Of a DNA stretch of 64,000 nt, positions 20,105 to 31,502 are shown piece after piece. The number at the start of each line of letters is the position of its first letter. Positions within the stretch are counted from its first letter, which is position 1. Below the pieces are notes generated by a model. That model did not search any database and was not told the origin of the DNA. It saw nothing but the letters and a program-made list of their open reading frames with translations. The position numbers were made by a program, and so were the translations under genes. Source of the stretch: Petaurus breviceps papuanus (Eukaryota > Chordata > Mammalia > Diprotodontia > Petauridae); assembly GCA_028583685.1 (NCBI GenBank), contig JAMXIF010001177.1, forward strand, positions 4,175,642 to 4,239,641. The letters run 5' to 3'.

Positions 20105-20830
20105 GAAAATGCTCATAAACATACACTAATCCACTATTAGTGGAGTTATGAACTGGTCCAACCAATCTGGAGAACAATTTGGAATTATGCCCAAAGGGCT
20201 ATAAAACTGTACACTCTTTGATTTAGCAATACTGCTATTAGGTCTACATCCCAAAGAGATCCAAAAAAGGGGGGGGGGAATCTATATGTATAAAAATATT
20301 TATAGTAGTTCTTTTTGTGGCAAAAAATTGAAAATTGAGAGGATGCTCATCAATTGGAGAATGGCTCAACAAGTTGTGGAATATGAATGTGATGGAATAC
20401 TGTTGTGCTATAATAAGACATTACTAGCAGGATGGTTTCAGAGAAATCTGGGAAGACATATATGAACTGATACAAAATGAAGTGAGCAGAACCAGAAGAA
20501 AAGCAATATTTTTAACTATTCTGATCAATACCATGATCCAAGATAATTCCAAAGGACTCATGATGAAAAATGCTATCTACCTCCAGAGAGAGAACTGATG
20601 AACTCCTAAGTACAGACTGAAGCATACTTTTTAATTTTCTTTTTCTTAGTTTTGTTTTTTATTTTTGTAACATGGCTAATATGAAAGTATGCTTTACATG
20701 ACTTCGCGTGTATAATTTATATCATTGCTTGCCTTCTCAATGGGTGGGGAAAGTATAAGAGGAAGGAAGAAATTTTGTACTCAAATTTCTTTCAAAATGA
20801 ATGTTAAAAATAAAGTGTACACAAACAAAT
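20105..20830 (+). mobile_element. Marsupial-type L1 3' end, sense
   Basis: Contains the L1 terminal phrases gaatggctcaacaagttgtg, gatggaatactgttgtgcta, tttcagagaaatctgggaag and gtgagcagaaccagaagaaa. It ends aatgaatgttaaaaataaag followed by an A-rich stretch. About 725 bp, no reverse-transcriptase coding, strongly 5'-truncated. It is the longest of the L1 3' pieces here. Confidence 0.85.
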
Positions 20831-20894
20831 AAAAATGTCTTCCTTATAAAGAAACCCTCCATGCACCTGTCTTCTGGGGGAAGTGGGCAATTAT

Positions 20895-21185
20895 AAATGA
20901 TGATGATGATGATGACAATAATAGCTAATATTTATGAAGTATATATACTGTGTGGCAGGCACTACTCTAAGTGCTTTACAAATATTATCTCCTTTGATCC
21001 TCACAATAATCCTGGGAGGTAGGGGCTAATATTATCACAATTTTACAAACAAGGAAACTCAGACAAACAGGGTTAAGTGTCTTGCCCAAGGTCTCACAGC
21101 TGGTAAGTATCTGAGGCCAGATGTGAACTCAGGTCTTCCTGACTCTGGGCCCCTTGCTTTTTCCACTATGCCACCTAGCTGCTTA
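20895..21185 (-). mobile_element. MIR/CORE-SINE, antisense, near full length
   Basis: gataatagctaatatttatg-like start, ttgatcctcacaataatcct, cttgcccaaggtctcacagc, gaactcaggtcttcctgact and the head ccactatgccacctagctgc. Confidence 0.9.
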
Positions 21186-21224
21186 AATGAGAACATACCT
21201 CAGTAGAGATTATTTATTTATCAA

Positions 21225-21295
21225 CCTAGAATTTCAGAATTTCTTTGCAACTAGGAGAAAACTCAGAGATCATCCAGGCCAACACTGTCATTTTA
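21225..21295 (-). mobile_element. MIR-like tail fragment, antisense
   Basis: aactcagagatcatccaggc followed by cattttata is the antisense MIR tail, cut short where L2 begins. Confidence 0.5.
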
Positions 21296-21430
21296 TACCA
21301 TCAATCATAAAGTTATCAAGCATTTGTTAAGTGCTTACCATATATTGAGTTCTAGTAATACAAAGAAAGGCAAAAAAAATAGCCTCCATCTTCAAGGAGT
21401 TGACATTCTAATGAGGGCAAAAACATGCAA
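21296..21430 (-). mobile_element. L2 3' terminus, antisense
   Basis: tcaagcatttgttaagtgct, tactgagt-like and aatacaaagaaaggcaaaaa, then ttgacattctaatgagggca. Confidence 0.75.
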
Positions 21431-22004
21431 AAAAAAAAATCATGCATACAAGATGTATACAGAAGAGGAAACAAAGGCCCAGGCTTTGGAAGGTCACAAG
21501 GTTTATTGTTCCACTCGTTGAACAGCCAAGCAGAAAGCAGCATGGCAGCAGAATTGCAATCAGGGAGCACAGAGAACCCAAATCAGACCTGTTTTGTTGG
21601 AATCATACATCATCACCACCATGTAACAGATCCAATACCAGGCCTGACAAAGTCATCCGTCACTGGGACACTAGGGAGCTACTCCAGCGGTGGAGCTGAA
21701 AAATCCATAGTGTAGGCTGAGCAAAGTGTCTGAAAGGAAAGCCAAGCCCCAGATGAATTAAATGAAGCACTCTGTATATATTTGTGGAAGGACTAACAGA
21801 ATTACTAACTAAATTAACAAAAAAATGCAAAAGGTCAGGGCCTTACCTTGTGGAACAAGGTGGCAATTTATTCCACCAAACCAGATCTCATTTGGGGTGC
21901 AACACTCTGAAATAAAAATGAAGAGGTAGCCACAGGCTCCCAGTGCACATAACCCACAAACAATTTCCTCCCTGAGCATCAGTTGTTATCTCCACAATAA
22001 TGGC
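21431..22004. other. Unique sequence, no gene recognised
   Basis: Open frames of 65-96 codons in two phases at 21425-21715 have no recognisable domain. CATCACCACCAT-type low-complexity near 21608. Confidence 0.5.
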
Positions 22005-22210
22005 AACCAAGGAGGAGATGGTACAATGGCAAATGTCCCAGATCAGGAGTCATTAGACTTGAACTGGAATCCCAGCTCTTGGAAGTATGTGACCTTGAAT
22101 AAGTCAACTAATTAACTTATCTGAGCCTCAGTTTCTTCATGTATAAAATGAAGGATTGGACAGGAAGACCTCTGAGGCCTTGTCTATTTCTAAATCAATA
22201 AACCTATACA
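22005..22210 (+). mobile_element. MIR/CORE-SINE, sense
   Basis: gagatggtacaatggcaaat, agtatgtgaccttgaataag, gagcctcagtttcttcatgt and the tail aggattggacaggaagacct. Confidence 0.83.
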
Positions 22211-22354
22211 CTTATTGGAAAGAATAATTCATGATTTTGGCAACATGTGCGGAACAATTTATACCCAATACTGCTCGTTCTTGTGTGATTTTGAGGTGAT
22301 TTGAGATGGTCAACCTATGTTTTATCTGAATTTGTGTAATTAGTGACACATAGG

Positions 22355-22625
22355 GAAATAGTAATAATGATATTAATAGCTAGCATGTATATACATATTG
22401 TATATATATTACATGTAATATGTTACATGTATTATTTTTTCTTCACTACAACCCTGGGAGATAGTCGCTATTATTATCCACATTTGATAGAGGAGGAAAT
22501 AGAGGCAGAGAATAAGTGACATGCCCACGGTCATTTAGCTAGTAAGTATATGAGGTAGGACTTGAACTCAGGTCTTCTTGACTCTAGGTTAAGTGCTTTA
22601 TCTACTGTACCACCTAGCTACTTTG
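22355..22625 (-). mobile_element. MIR/CORE-SINE, antisense, with TA-rich expansion
   Basis: ttaatagctagcatgtatat followed by a TATATA/ACATGTAA-rich patch (22385-22440), then ctacaaccctgggagatag, gaactcaggtcttcttgact and the head tctactgtaccacctagcta. Confidence 0.87.
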
Positions 22626-23564
22626 TAATAGGGTCCATTCAAATCAGGTTATAGTTGATTCTAGTGCCTAATAGTCTTTCCCTATGATTTCCAAGAGAAA
22701 TTTTCAAAAAGTGGTTGGTGATGGATGTGTCTAAAATCTCCAAACCTGGTCTAGGACGCCCAAATACCTTGTCCCAGTCTATTTTGTAGTGCAATTCTTT
22801 TGGTAATATTGTCTATGGCTGTGGGTGCCAAGAGGCCTCTTGTCTTCTTCTCAATTCTATTGAGTTGTAACAAACAGTGATAGAATGAGGCTTGCCTTAT
22901 GGTGATTTTTATCATCATCATTATTGTTAGCAGTACAATTACTAACGAAAATATCACTTGCAGAAAATGGATTCAAATGTGGGTTTTTAAATCTCCTATC
23001 CCCCACCAAGATAAAAAAAAAGGGGGGGAGGTGGAAAAGAGTTCTGGATTTATGTAGATTAAAAGTCTCATTTTGTCACTCAAATAATTTCAGAAGGTTT
23101 TTTTTGGGGGGGGGGCAGGGAGCTCATGTTAAAGTTGATTATCACATGCAGGCTCTGATAATTTCCCTAGAGAGCTAAACAAATTAAAATATATTTCTTA
23201 ACTCAAGCTGACATGGGCCATCAGTTGCATTTTCAATGCAAGTTCTATCATGTTGTTTCATTCAGTCTGGGAGTCTGAGCAGTATTTACATAAGGGGAGG
23301 GGGGAAGGAAGGGACTGTTGGAGCAAGGCATCTGAACCACTTCCTGGTCACCACGGGGATGGGGCAGAAGCAGCCTCACCTGGCTGGTCTTATGTACATT
23401 TGAATTCTACAAAACCAAACTGACAGATACAATGAGCAAAGCCAATTATCCAAAGGTGTCTGCTCCGTGAGTTCTTTGAAAAATTAGGGAATAATATTCC
23501 CATTTCCAGTTGGTTTTCTCCACCACAAGAAGTTCTCTGGGACATATCTATGAAGCATCACAGA
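22626..23564. other. Unique sequence, no gene recognised
   Basis: Contains a run of 10 G at 23106-23115. No coding domain recognised. Confidence 0.5.
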
Positions 23565-23905
23565 ATGTTCACAAGACAATTACAACATCTCAGAGTTGGA
23601 ACAGATATTAGATCAGGACCTAATGTGACCAAGAGCTGATGCAGGAATCCTCTCTCCTATGACCCTAACAAGTCATGCGCCATCCAATCTTTGCTCAAAG
23701 ACCTCCAGAGATGGGGAATTCTCTGCCTCCCAATGGAAGGCGGTCTATTCTGCTAATTATCAGGAAGTTTTTCTTTATATTGAACTGAAATATCCTTCTC
23801 TAACTTCTACCCTTTACCCCTGGCAAGCAGACCAAGTCTAATCCTCACACAACATGACAGCCCTAGAAATACTTAATCTTTGGAAACTATCATATTCCCT
23901 TAAGT
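23565..23905 (-). mobile_element. L3/CR1-clade LINE, antisense
   Basis: ccaatctttgctcaaagacc, tctgcctcccaatggaaggc, ttatcaggaagtttttcttt and catgacagccctagaaatac are collinear with the antisense CR1/L3 3' region. Confidence 0.8.
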
Positions 23906-24284
23906 AAGTATACCCCAGCTAGAAAGTGAGTTCTCTCTTCTCAGATTTCTCATAGTATTTCTATTTTCTCCCCATCTTCACCAATTCACTAACTAGTAGT
24001 ATAGTTATTTATATGGTATCTTATCTCTATTGTTAGCTCCTAGAGGGAACAGACAGCTTCCAATTCCATCTTTGAAAATGTCAGTGCTTTTTGTTCAATC
24101 CATTTTCTATTTGAGTAACTATCAAAAATAAGTTGTCTACCCCAACGGATATGCATGAAGTGGGTGGGGCTAGGAAATGGAATAAGGAGGAACTAGAAAA
24201 ACTCTTCAGGTGCAAGGATGAAGGTATAATCAGAAGAATGGATGGCCAGCTAGACGGCATTGATGTTCTAGAGGGTGATGCAAA
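23906..24284. other. Unique sequence, no gene recognised
   Basis: A 73-codon plus-strand frame from 24133 continues into L1-like sequence and has no known domain. Confidence 0.45.
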
Positions 24285-24440
24285 GACAATGACCAACCAG
24301 GACTCCAGAGGACTAATGATAAAGCATGTTTCTCATCTCTTGATAGAGAGGTAGTGCAGATGGATACACATTTTTTAGATATGACTAATGTGTAGACAGA
24401 CTTGTTTTGTGGAACTATGAAAAGGAAACTCTGTAAGACA
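24285..24440 (+). mobile_element. L1 3' UTR piece, sense
   Basis: caatgaccaaccaggactcc, agaggactaatgataaagca and agacttgttttgtggaact correspond to internal phrases of marsupial L1 3' UTRs. Confidence 0.65.
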
Positions 24441-24795
24441 AAGTTACAATTGAAGTCTTGCCTGTTACGCTTCCATTCTAGTGTTTTTAAATAGCTCTCT
24501 TCTTGATCATAATAGTAATAGTTCCCTTCTTACTTTTAATCATCAAAAACTTAAAGCAGCAGGAGGGAGCGATGAGGTCTCTTTATTTAAATTTTTTGTT
24601 CTTCTGAATTTAATAATTCCTATCCAACTTGACCATTTCCATAGTCAAAGAACAGCAAAAGAGGACTGTGTATGAAACTGTGAATCTCTGTTATATATAG
24701 TTTTTTTTGAAGAAATTTGTTTATAGGGTTGCAAATGAAAGATATATACACAGGTACATATGTGTATTTGTGTGTGTGTGTATACATATAGATAT
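24441..24795. other. No recognised feature; short TG/TA patch
   Basis: AT-rich sequence ending in a TG/TA dinucleotide patch at about 24746-24792. Confidence 0.5.
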
Positions 24796-24810
24796 CCCTA
24801 TAAACTATCT

Positions 24811-24962
24811 TTTTTTTTAAAGCAATCGGGGTTAAGTAACTTGCTCAAGGTTACACGGCCAGTTATTTCTGGGTGTGGTGCTAAGTATCTGAGCCTGGAT
24901 TTGATCCCCAGGTCATCCCAACACTGGAGCTGGTGCTCTTACTCACTGTGCTACCTGGCCAC
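24811..24962 (-). mobile_element. A-tailed SINE, GTAAGAG subtype, antisense monomer
   Basis: T-rich tail, aaagcaatcggggttaagta, acggccagttatttctgggt, ttgatccccaggtcatccca and the head gctacctggccacc. The target duplication ccctataaactatct is at 24796-24810 and 24963-24977. Its sequence closely resembles the 3' monomer of the dimer at 16764-17074. Confidence 0.93.
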
Positions 24963-25044
24963 CCCTATAAACTATCTTTTTAAAAAATTAAACCCAATGG
25001 GGGAATTTTTTTCCCGTAATGCTTAAGTGAAAAGAGAAATGATA

Positions 25045-25290
25045 CATTGAAATAGATAAAACTTTGGGACAGGAATACTCAGATTTGGATCTTGCCTCTG
25101 CCACTTACTAGCTGTGTGACCCTGGACAAGTCACTTGACCTTGCTGAGCCTCAGTTTCTCCATCTATATAATAGAAATAATAGCACCTATCTCACAAGCT
25201 TATTGTGAGAATAAGTGAGATAATATATGTAAAGCACTTTTCAGGTCTTAAAGCTCAGAATACTTTGAACTTAAGTCAGGATTAGGGGAA
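25045..25290 (+). mobile_element. MIR/CORE-SINE, sense, with long tail
   Basis: ccacttactagctgtgtgac, gagcctcagtttctccatct, tagcacctatctcacaagct and atatgtaaagcacttttcag. Confidence 0.87.
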
Positions 25291-26094
25291 CTTTTCCTAT
25301 GATTCTAGAGTGGTAATGGGATAGTCTAAAAGAAAAAACTAGATGTTGGGAAAGTCAGTAAACAGAGAGACTAATCTGTATTTCTTAAAGGTCTTCCCTA
25401 TCTCCTGGCTTCTTGCTCCCTCTTCTTCCTCTATTTTCCTATATTTACAGAGATCCTCCTAGAAAGCATCTCTTAATCCTTTTTCCCAGAGAGGTCCATG
25501 TTTAATCTCCCATGGTTCACCCATCTCTCTGTCTCTACTTCTCCCTCTACAAATTGGGGCTAATCAAACTGACCTCTTTTCCTAGGCAGCTGATCACAAG
25601 GCTTCCATGACAATCACATGGGGATTAGATGCAAGATAGCATGATTATGTAAAGAAGCATCACTTCTTTTAGTTTTCCCCCTGAGAACGCCATGGATACT
25701 ACAAAATGACTCTTTGAGAAAGAAAAAGAAATATTCAGGCTGATCAAGGTTTAGCACAACTTAGTGGAATGAGTCAGAATGCTCCAGGCGAAGTGGATAA
25801 ATGAACCATTCTTACAAAAGTCCAACCACAGAACTGTGCCAGTTAGAACATCTATTAACTCAGTACATTTTCCCTGGGGAACTCAAGCACTTTTACATAT
25901 AGCTTCTAGGGCTCATTGGATAAGCAGTATTACTGTCATTCAATATTAGTAGTAAAAAGCCAAGGTATTCTAGGTATTTTTTTTGTTTTGTTTTGTTTTT
26001 AATGTTCTCCCAGATTATTTAGTGCCTGGTATACTGCAGGCGTTCTCAGGTTTGGCTTGGTTTATTGTTTTCTCAAGTTCAATATTCAGGAATG
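25291..26094. other. Mostly unique; pyrimidine-rich patch
   Basis: The interval 25395-25560 is C/T-rich but not a simple repeat. A TTTTG-type run lies near 25980-26000. No gene recognised. Confidence 0.45.
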
Positions 26095-26350
26095 GGAAGA
26101 GACAATGTGGTATAGTGGATAGAGATCCAGCCTAAAAACCAGGAGGATCTGAGATTGAATCATACCTTTGCCACATACTTACTAGCTATGTGACCCTGGG
26201 CAATTTCCCATTGCTTCAAGTAACTTTCAGGAAAGCTATAAGTTGCCCCTCCCCCCAGAAAAAAAAAGTGCCACAGCTTACTTTGGTAGAAAGAGATTTC
26301 TCATCTGGAAATTCCCTATATTGGTACTGATGAAACTACAAGTTCAGACT
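26095..26350 (+). mobile_element. tRNA-like SINE with 'gcattggtagagg'-type 3' half, sense
   Basis: Head aatgtggtatagtggataga, core acttactagctatgtgaccc, then agctataagttg, a small C/A-rich interruption, and the 3' half gtgccacagcttactttggt and ggaaattccctatattggta. Confidence 0.8.
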
Positions 26351-26589
26351 GCACCCCTTTTCCAAAAATACTCAGTTATCTCAGGAATAGCATAATGGGG
26401 CTTAAAATCTAATTTTGACTGGTCTGCAAATAAGTGAATTTGACTATAAACTTTAAAAGATCATGAAGCTATGGCTTGACAGAGGAAAAAAAATAATAAT
26501 AATTTTCTTTCCCATCCCCCCCCGACTCTGTGGACTTCTCCACATCATGACTCAGTTGCCTTTTCATCCTAAAAGATCCCCTGGAGTCT

Positions 26590-26925
26590 TCTCACACTGG
26601 AAGATTCCTCCTCCCCTGCATCCTTCTCCTCCCTTAGGTGAATTCCTTCCAGAACCTCCATTTGGAGGAAAATCTTGGACCATTTATACTTCATTCCTTT
26701 CCCAGACTTAATTCTCTGTACTTCCTCCTCTGACTCTCTTGACCTCCCAATTCCCTCCCTGCCTTTTCTACTATCTATTATGTGTTCTTTCCCCCATTAG
26801 AATGTAAGCTCCTTGAGGATAAGGATTGCCTTTCTTTTTGCTGGTATTTGTATTCTCAGCACTTAACACAAAGCCCTGGCACACAGCAAATGCTTAATAA
26901 ATGCTTGTTCATTTGATTATTATAA
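26590..26925 (+). mobile_element. L2 3' UTR and terminus, sense
   Basis: Upstream C/T-rich L2 3' UTR, then ttagaatgtaagctccttga, cagcacttaacacaaagccc, tggcacacagcaaatgctta and aataaatgcttgttcattt. Confidence 0.82.
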
Positions 26926-27024
26926 GGATCACAGAAAAAGGACTAGACTCAAGGAAAACCTCCTTGAGGAGGTTGACATTAATTTGGACTCTAAAGGATG
27001 GAACGGACTTACTTTACCAAAGGA

Positions 27025-27245
27025 GAAGCTCAATTCAATGAGCATTTATTAAATACCTGCTATGTACCAGGCACCATACTAGGTGCTGGGGATACAAAAA
27101 ACAAAAACCGTTTATATGGGGCAGAAGAACATGACAGTCATGTGTATGCAAAGCATATACAAAAAAACAGAAAACAATAGGAAAGGCCTCTGCAGCAAGG
27201 ACACTGGAGCTGAGCCTCAAGGGAAGTTAGAGATTCCAAGGGGTG
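27025..27245 (-). mobile_element. L2 3' end, antisense
   Basis: attcaatgagcatttattaa, taggtgctggggatacaaaa, then degraded 3' UTR with aaaggcctctgcagcaagga and gctgagcctcaagggaagtt. Confidence 0.78.
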
Positions 27246-27285
27246 GAAAGTTCAATGCTGCAACTTTAGGGTCCCTAGTACTGAC

Positions 27286-27535
27286 CAAAGAAGGGGAGAG
27301 GAAGAAAAGAGGAACAGGGAAGGGGAGGACAGGGGAGGAGAGAAGAGGAGAGAAAGAGAAGAACAGGGGAGGGGAGGACAGGGGAGGGCAAGGGAGGAGA
27401 GAAGAGGAGAGGAAGAGGAGAGGAATAGGGGAAGAAAGGAGAGGAAGCGGAGAGGAACAGGGGAGCAGAAGATAGGGGAGGAGAGGACATGGGAGGGGAA
27501 AGGAGAGGAGAAGGTGAAGGGAGAGAAGATTATTA
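27286..27535 (+). repeat. GGGGA/GAGGA purine tract
   Basis: About 250 bp almost free of pyrimidines apart from scattered C and T, built from GGGGA and GAAGAGGAGA-type units. The frames of 130-166 codons across it are low-complexity artefacts. Confidence 0.96.
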
Positions 27536-27596
27536 TTTTATTTAAAAGGTAATAATACCTCATATTTCTATATGGTCTTAAAAATGCCAAGGCAAT

Positions 27597-27766
27597 GGGG
27601 CAGCTAGGTGGCACAGTGAATAGAGCACCAGCCCTGGAGTCAGGAGAACCTGAGTTCAAATATGGCCTCAGACACTTAACACTTACTAGCTGTGTGACCT
27701 TGGGCAAGTCACTTAATCCCAATTGCCCTATCTTCTCCCCTCCAAAAAGCAAAAAAAAAAAAATTA
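27597..27766 (+). mobile_element. A-tailed tRNA-derived SINE, sense
   Basis: Head ggggcagctaggtggcacag (starting at about 27597), cttactagctgtgtgacctt, and 3' end cccctccaaaaagcaaaaaa. The duplication is caaggcaat at 27588-27596 and caaggcatt at 27767-27775. Confidence 0.92.
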
Positions 27767-27799
27767 CAAGGCATTGTTATCACCCTAACCTAGTGACAT

Positions 27800-27915
27800 G
27801 AATGTAGAATCAGTCAGTTAACAAGCATTCCTTAAGTGCTTACTACATATGAGGCATTGCGCTAAGCACTGGACATACAAAGAGGAGCAAAAACATGGGC
27901 TCTGGCCTCACGTTT
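27800..27915 (-). mobile_element. L2 3' terminus, antisense
   Basis: ttaacaagcattccttaagt, gcattgcgctaagcactgga and catacaaagaggagcaaaaa. Confidence 0.75.
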
Positions 27916-27994
27916 TAATAGTGATAGAGTGCAAATGTTATGATCCTCATTTGGTACTCATATTATGGTAATAATAATTTGGACGGATTTTTCC

Positions 27995-28385
27995 AGCACA
28001 CCTCTAGGGACCTCATCATCCTGGAGATCCCATCAGCCTTGGTACGACACCTCAGCAGTATCCTTTGTCCTTGTAATTGGAGAGCAGAGCAAAGAGCTCC
28101 TCCCCAAACCTCCATTTACGGAGGATGCCCAGGTCAGTCATCTCTTCATTTCTCACCTGGATACATTCCTTTGGACTCCTTCATTAGAACCCACCATCGC
28201 TGATTTACTCCCCTCTCCTCACTCCCCACTCCCATCAGCTTCCTTTCATGTGTAGGTTTCTCTCAGTAGATTGTAGGCTCTTGGAGGGCAGGAAATAACT
28301 TTCTTTTTCATGTTTGTAGCCCTAGCCCTTAGCACCGTACCTGGATCATAGCAAACACTTAATAAATGTTTACTGACTGATTTGA
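27995..28385 (+). mobile_element. L2 3' end, sense
   Basis: The terminal part is clear: gtagattgtaggctcttgga, gcaccgtacctggatcatag and aataaatgtttactgactga. The upstream 27995-28240 is C/T-rich and probably the same element's 3' UTR, but is less certain. Confidence 0.72.
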
Positions 28386-28500
28386 CAGATGAGGAAACTG
28401 GGGCCCAGAAACCTATGAAGGAACTTTGCTAAGGGTCAGAGCCAGGATCTATATGTAGGTACACTAACTTCAAGACAAGTGATTACCTCTCTTAGAATTT
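28386..28500 (-). mobile_element. MIR/CORE-SINE fragment, antisense
   Basis: gacagatgaggaaactgggg and ctttgctaagggtcagagcc; truncated before the head. Confidence 0.7.
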
Positions 28501-29336
28501 TAAGTTTCCTGCAAAGACTTCAGCTTTCTATTTGCCTCAGACCCATCAACAAGCCAGCTATTTTTACAACAACTAATGCACTCTGTCTTTCTCATGATGG
28601 ACAACAATGGCCAGCGAAAGTATGCTATGACTGCTAAGAGACTAATATAAAAGATAGGAGATATTGTAGGGTGAGAAAGCAACCAACTGGCACCAATCTG
28701 AGTAGACGCAGGGGCTACAGTCCGGTATCATTCTCTTCATGCAACACTGAGAGGTGATAACAGGCAATCAACAGTCAAGGACTGAGATAGATCTGACCAA
28801 CATGTGTCTGGCTCACACGCATGTTTCACATATGAATGGCCACCTAGAAACCATCACTCCAACTAGGCAACCCCTTCCCTTGTCATCCAGCTGCTGCTGA
28901 TACTGGGGGCCCTCCTCCTTTCCTTTTTTCCATTCTCTTTTAGAGGGGCTGCTCCTGCTACTGCCTGGGGTGCCATATTATAACCCTACTCCTTGCCACT
29001 GTGTCTCAAGATGGAATCCATGATAGTAGAAGTGAAAATGTCAAGAGGGAAGGAGAGAGAGAAGATGAAGGTGATCCTCAAGGCTACTCCCAGCTATATC
29101 ACCGGCCCCAATAATAGTCCCAAGAATGGCTTGGCAGCTGTCATCTCCCAAATCAACCCATCTGTAACAGCAAGGAGAGGTGTGTTCTGAACTCTCCAAG
29201 TCAATTTCTAAATGCACTTTCCCACAGAAATATTATTCTGCATAAGAGGTTCTATATTTCTGTTTTTAACAGCATAATACTATAATTCAGGCATATTATT
29301 AGATTGAATGAACTTTTGTGGGTGGAGTTGAGACAC
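28501..29336. other. Unique sequence, no gene recognised
   Basis: An open frame at 28993-29190 (65 codons) in non-repeat sequence has no known domain. Confidence 0.5.
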
Positions 29337-29383
29337 ACTCATACACACACACACACACATGCACACACACACAGAGAGCCACA
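29337..29383 (+). repeat. CA dinucleotide microsatellite
   Basis: About 47 bp of mostly CA units with two interruptions. Confidence 0.92.
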
Positions 29384-29649
29384 CTCACATACCCTTTGTG
29401 TGTTCCACCATCCCCAAAATGCAACTTACAAATTATCTTTTAGACTATAATTATGAATTAGGTAGAATCTATTTATAGTAATAATAACAATAATAACAGC
29501 ATCAAATTGGGCTTTGAACTTGGCATTACATTGGGCTGCAAACTGCTAGCGCATCTATCATTTCGTTTCATTCCCACAAGAACCCCACAAAATGCATAGA
29601 AAAAATGCAAAATTTAGAATGTCATGAATTCAGGCAGAAACCAAATAGA
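29384..29649. other. Short unique stretch
   Basis: A TAATAA-type patch near 29478-29500 and a worn antisense MIR-like phrase near 29510-29600. Nothing firm. Confidence 0.4.
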
Positions 29650-30000
29650 CACCAGGAAATGCAGTGGAATAATACAGTGCTGTAAGAAATTATTAAGGTG
29701 ATGTGTTCAGAAAAACCTGGGAACACTTGTGTGAATGGATACAGAGTAAAGGAAGCAGAACCAAAGGACAATTTATACAATAATATCAATATTATAAAGA
29801 TAACCAACTTTCAAAAACCTAATAACTCTAATCAACACAATGACCAACAAAAAAAACCAAAGGGCGCATGATGAAACACACCATCCACCTCCAGGTAGGT
29901 GATAGACTCAAGAGTATAGATTAAAGCATATGTTCTTTTCTTTCTTCCTTTCTTTCAGACATGATTAATGTGGGAGTTTATTGTGCATGACCATAGACAT
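29650..30000 (+). mobile_element. L1 3' UTR piece, sense
   Basis: gcagtggaataatacagtgc, cagaaaaacctgggaacact, gaagcagaaccaaaggacaa, ctctaatcaacacaatgacc and atccacctccaggtaggtga. Confidence 0.83.
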
Positions 30001-30255
30001 GTATAGAGGGCAACTATGTACAGTGGATAGGATGTGGGACCTGGAGTCAGGAAGACTCATCTGTGTGAGTTCAAATCTGACCTCAGACACTTACTAGCTG
30101 GGTAACCCTGGGCAAGTCACTGAACCCTGTTTGTCTCAGTTTCCTCTTCTGTAAAATGGACTGGAGAAGGAAATGGCAAACCACCCCAGAATCTTTGCCA
30201 AGAAAATCCCAAATAGGGTCGTGAATAGCTGGACGTGAGTGAAACAACTGAACAT
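30001..30255 (+). mobile_element. MAR1-type SINE, sense
   Basis: Worn head, acttactagctgggtaaccc, gtctcagtttcctcttctgt, ggagaaggaaatggcaaacc, aatctttgccaagaaaatcc and the worn tail ggtcgtgaatagctggacgt. Confidence 0.9.
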
Positions 30256-30330
30256 ATATGTATATGTGCACGTGTATATATGTGTATATACATATGCCTA
30301 TATATGTGGGATATATATACATATATGTTG
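30256..30330. repeat. TA/TG microsatellite
   Basis: Irregular TATATG/TGTATA repeats following the MAR1 tail. Confidence 0.85.
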
Positions 30331-30514
30331 TTGTTGAGTTGTTTCTTACCTTGAGAAAGTAAGAACAACAGAGTGAGAGACGGAAGGAGAGAGAGAGAGA
30401 ATGTGTTTTATTTTTTTCACCTCAATTGGTAGAGAAGGGGGAGAGGGAAGAGAGACTCAAAACTGAAAGTAAAATAATTTTTTTAAAGGAAGCTATCATA
30501 AAATGCAGATAAGA

Positions 30515-30589
30515 GATTATAAGGGTCTCCAAAGATTAGCACAGTGCCAGGCACGCAGTAGGCAATTAATAGATGTTCGATGACTTGAT
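30515..30589 (+). mobile_element. L2 3' terminus, sense
   Basis: gattagcacagtgccaggca and cgcagtaggcaattaata. Confidence 0.65.
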
Positions 30590-30967
30590 AGAGGGTAGCT
30601 ATAACAGGAATCCAAAGGAGGACATGAATTTCTGAGTCCTTGAAGTGGGATAAAAGGGGGAAGAAGGGGACAAAAGATGATTTAAAAGTTCCAAGTCTGG
30701 GTAGATGAAATAATAATGGCAGTACCACTAACATAAGAAAATATAAGCAAAGAAACGGACTGAGGAGCTGGGTTGGGTTGGCAGGGGACGACTGAAGATG
30801 ATGATGCTGAACTTAAGACTCCTGCTGGACAAGCCAGAAAAGAAATTCAATAGCCAAATGAAAATTAAGGGGGTATGAGGAATTAGGGCTGCCAGATGAT
30901 TGATTTGGAACTTTTCTGTATAGAGGTAGTATTTGAAGCCAGGGGAGTAGATGAGGTCATCAACTTA

Positions 30968-31083
30968 ATTTGCACACGTTGCCGGATTACACAGGTAGTA
31001 AGTGTGTGAGACAGGATTTGAATTCAGGTCTTCCTGACTTCAAATTCGACACTCTGTTCACTGTGCCACCTAACTGCCTCTAA
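30968..31083 (-). mobile_element. MIR/CORE-SINE fragment, antisense, nested in L2
   Basis: tacacaggtagtaagtgtgt, gaattcaggtcttcctgact and the head cactgtgccacctaactgcc. Confidence 0.82.
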
Positions 31084-31324
31084 ATAGTATATAGACAACT
31101 AAAGAGTGTAGATGGTAGACAGTGGGAAATTACTTAAATGTGAAGTCAAGGGACTAGGAAAGATTCAGATGATTCAGAACTAGAACAGACCCCAGAGATA
31201 GTCACAAAAGCAAAGGAAGAAACAATTTCAAAGAGAAGGAAGTCCCCAACAATGTCAAATGTTGCAGAGCAGTCAAGGATATACTGAGAAGCTGATGGAT
31301 TTGATGATTAAGAAGTCACCAGCA

Positions 31325-31502
31325 GTGGCGGCTAGGTGGTGCAGTGAATAGAGTATTGGCCCTGGAGTCAGGAGGACCCGAGTTCAAATCCAGCCTCAGA
31401 CACTTAACACTTACTAGCCATGTGACCTTGGGCAAGTCACTTAACCCCATTTGCCTTGCCTTCCCCCCTCCAAAAAGCAAAAAAAAAAGGGGGGGGCAAA
31501 AA
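31325..31502 (+). mobile_element. A-tailed tRNA-derived SINE, sense, nested in L2
   Basis: Head gtggcggctaggtggtgcag, cttactagccatgtgacctt and 3' end ccctccaaaaagcaaaaaaa. The exact duplication aagtcaccagca is at 31313-31324 and 31503-31514. A run of 7 G interrupts the A-tail. Confidence 0.94.

Noticed and set aside
27083-27752. Frames of 130 and 166 codons
   Set aside because: They combine L2, a purine tract and a SINE; there is no domain and no shared phase with anything known.
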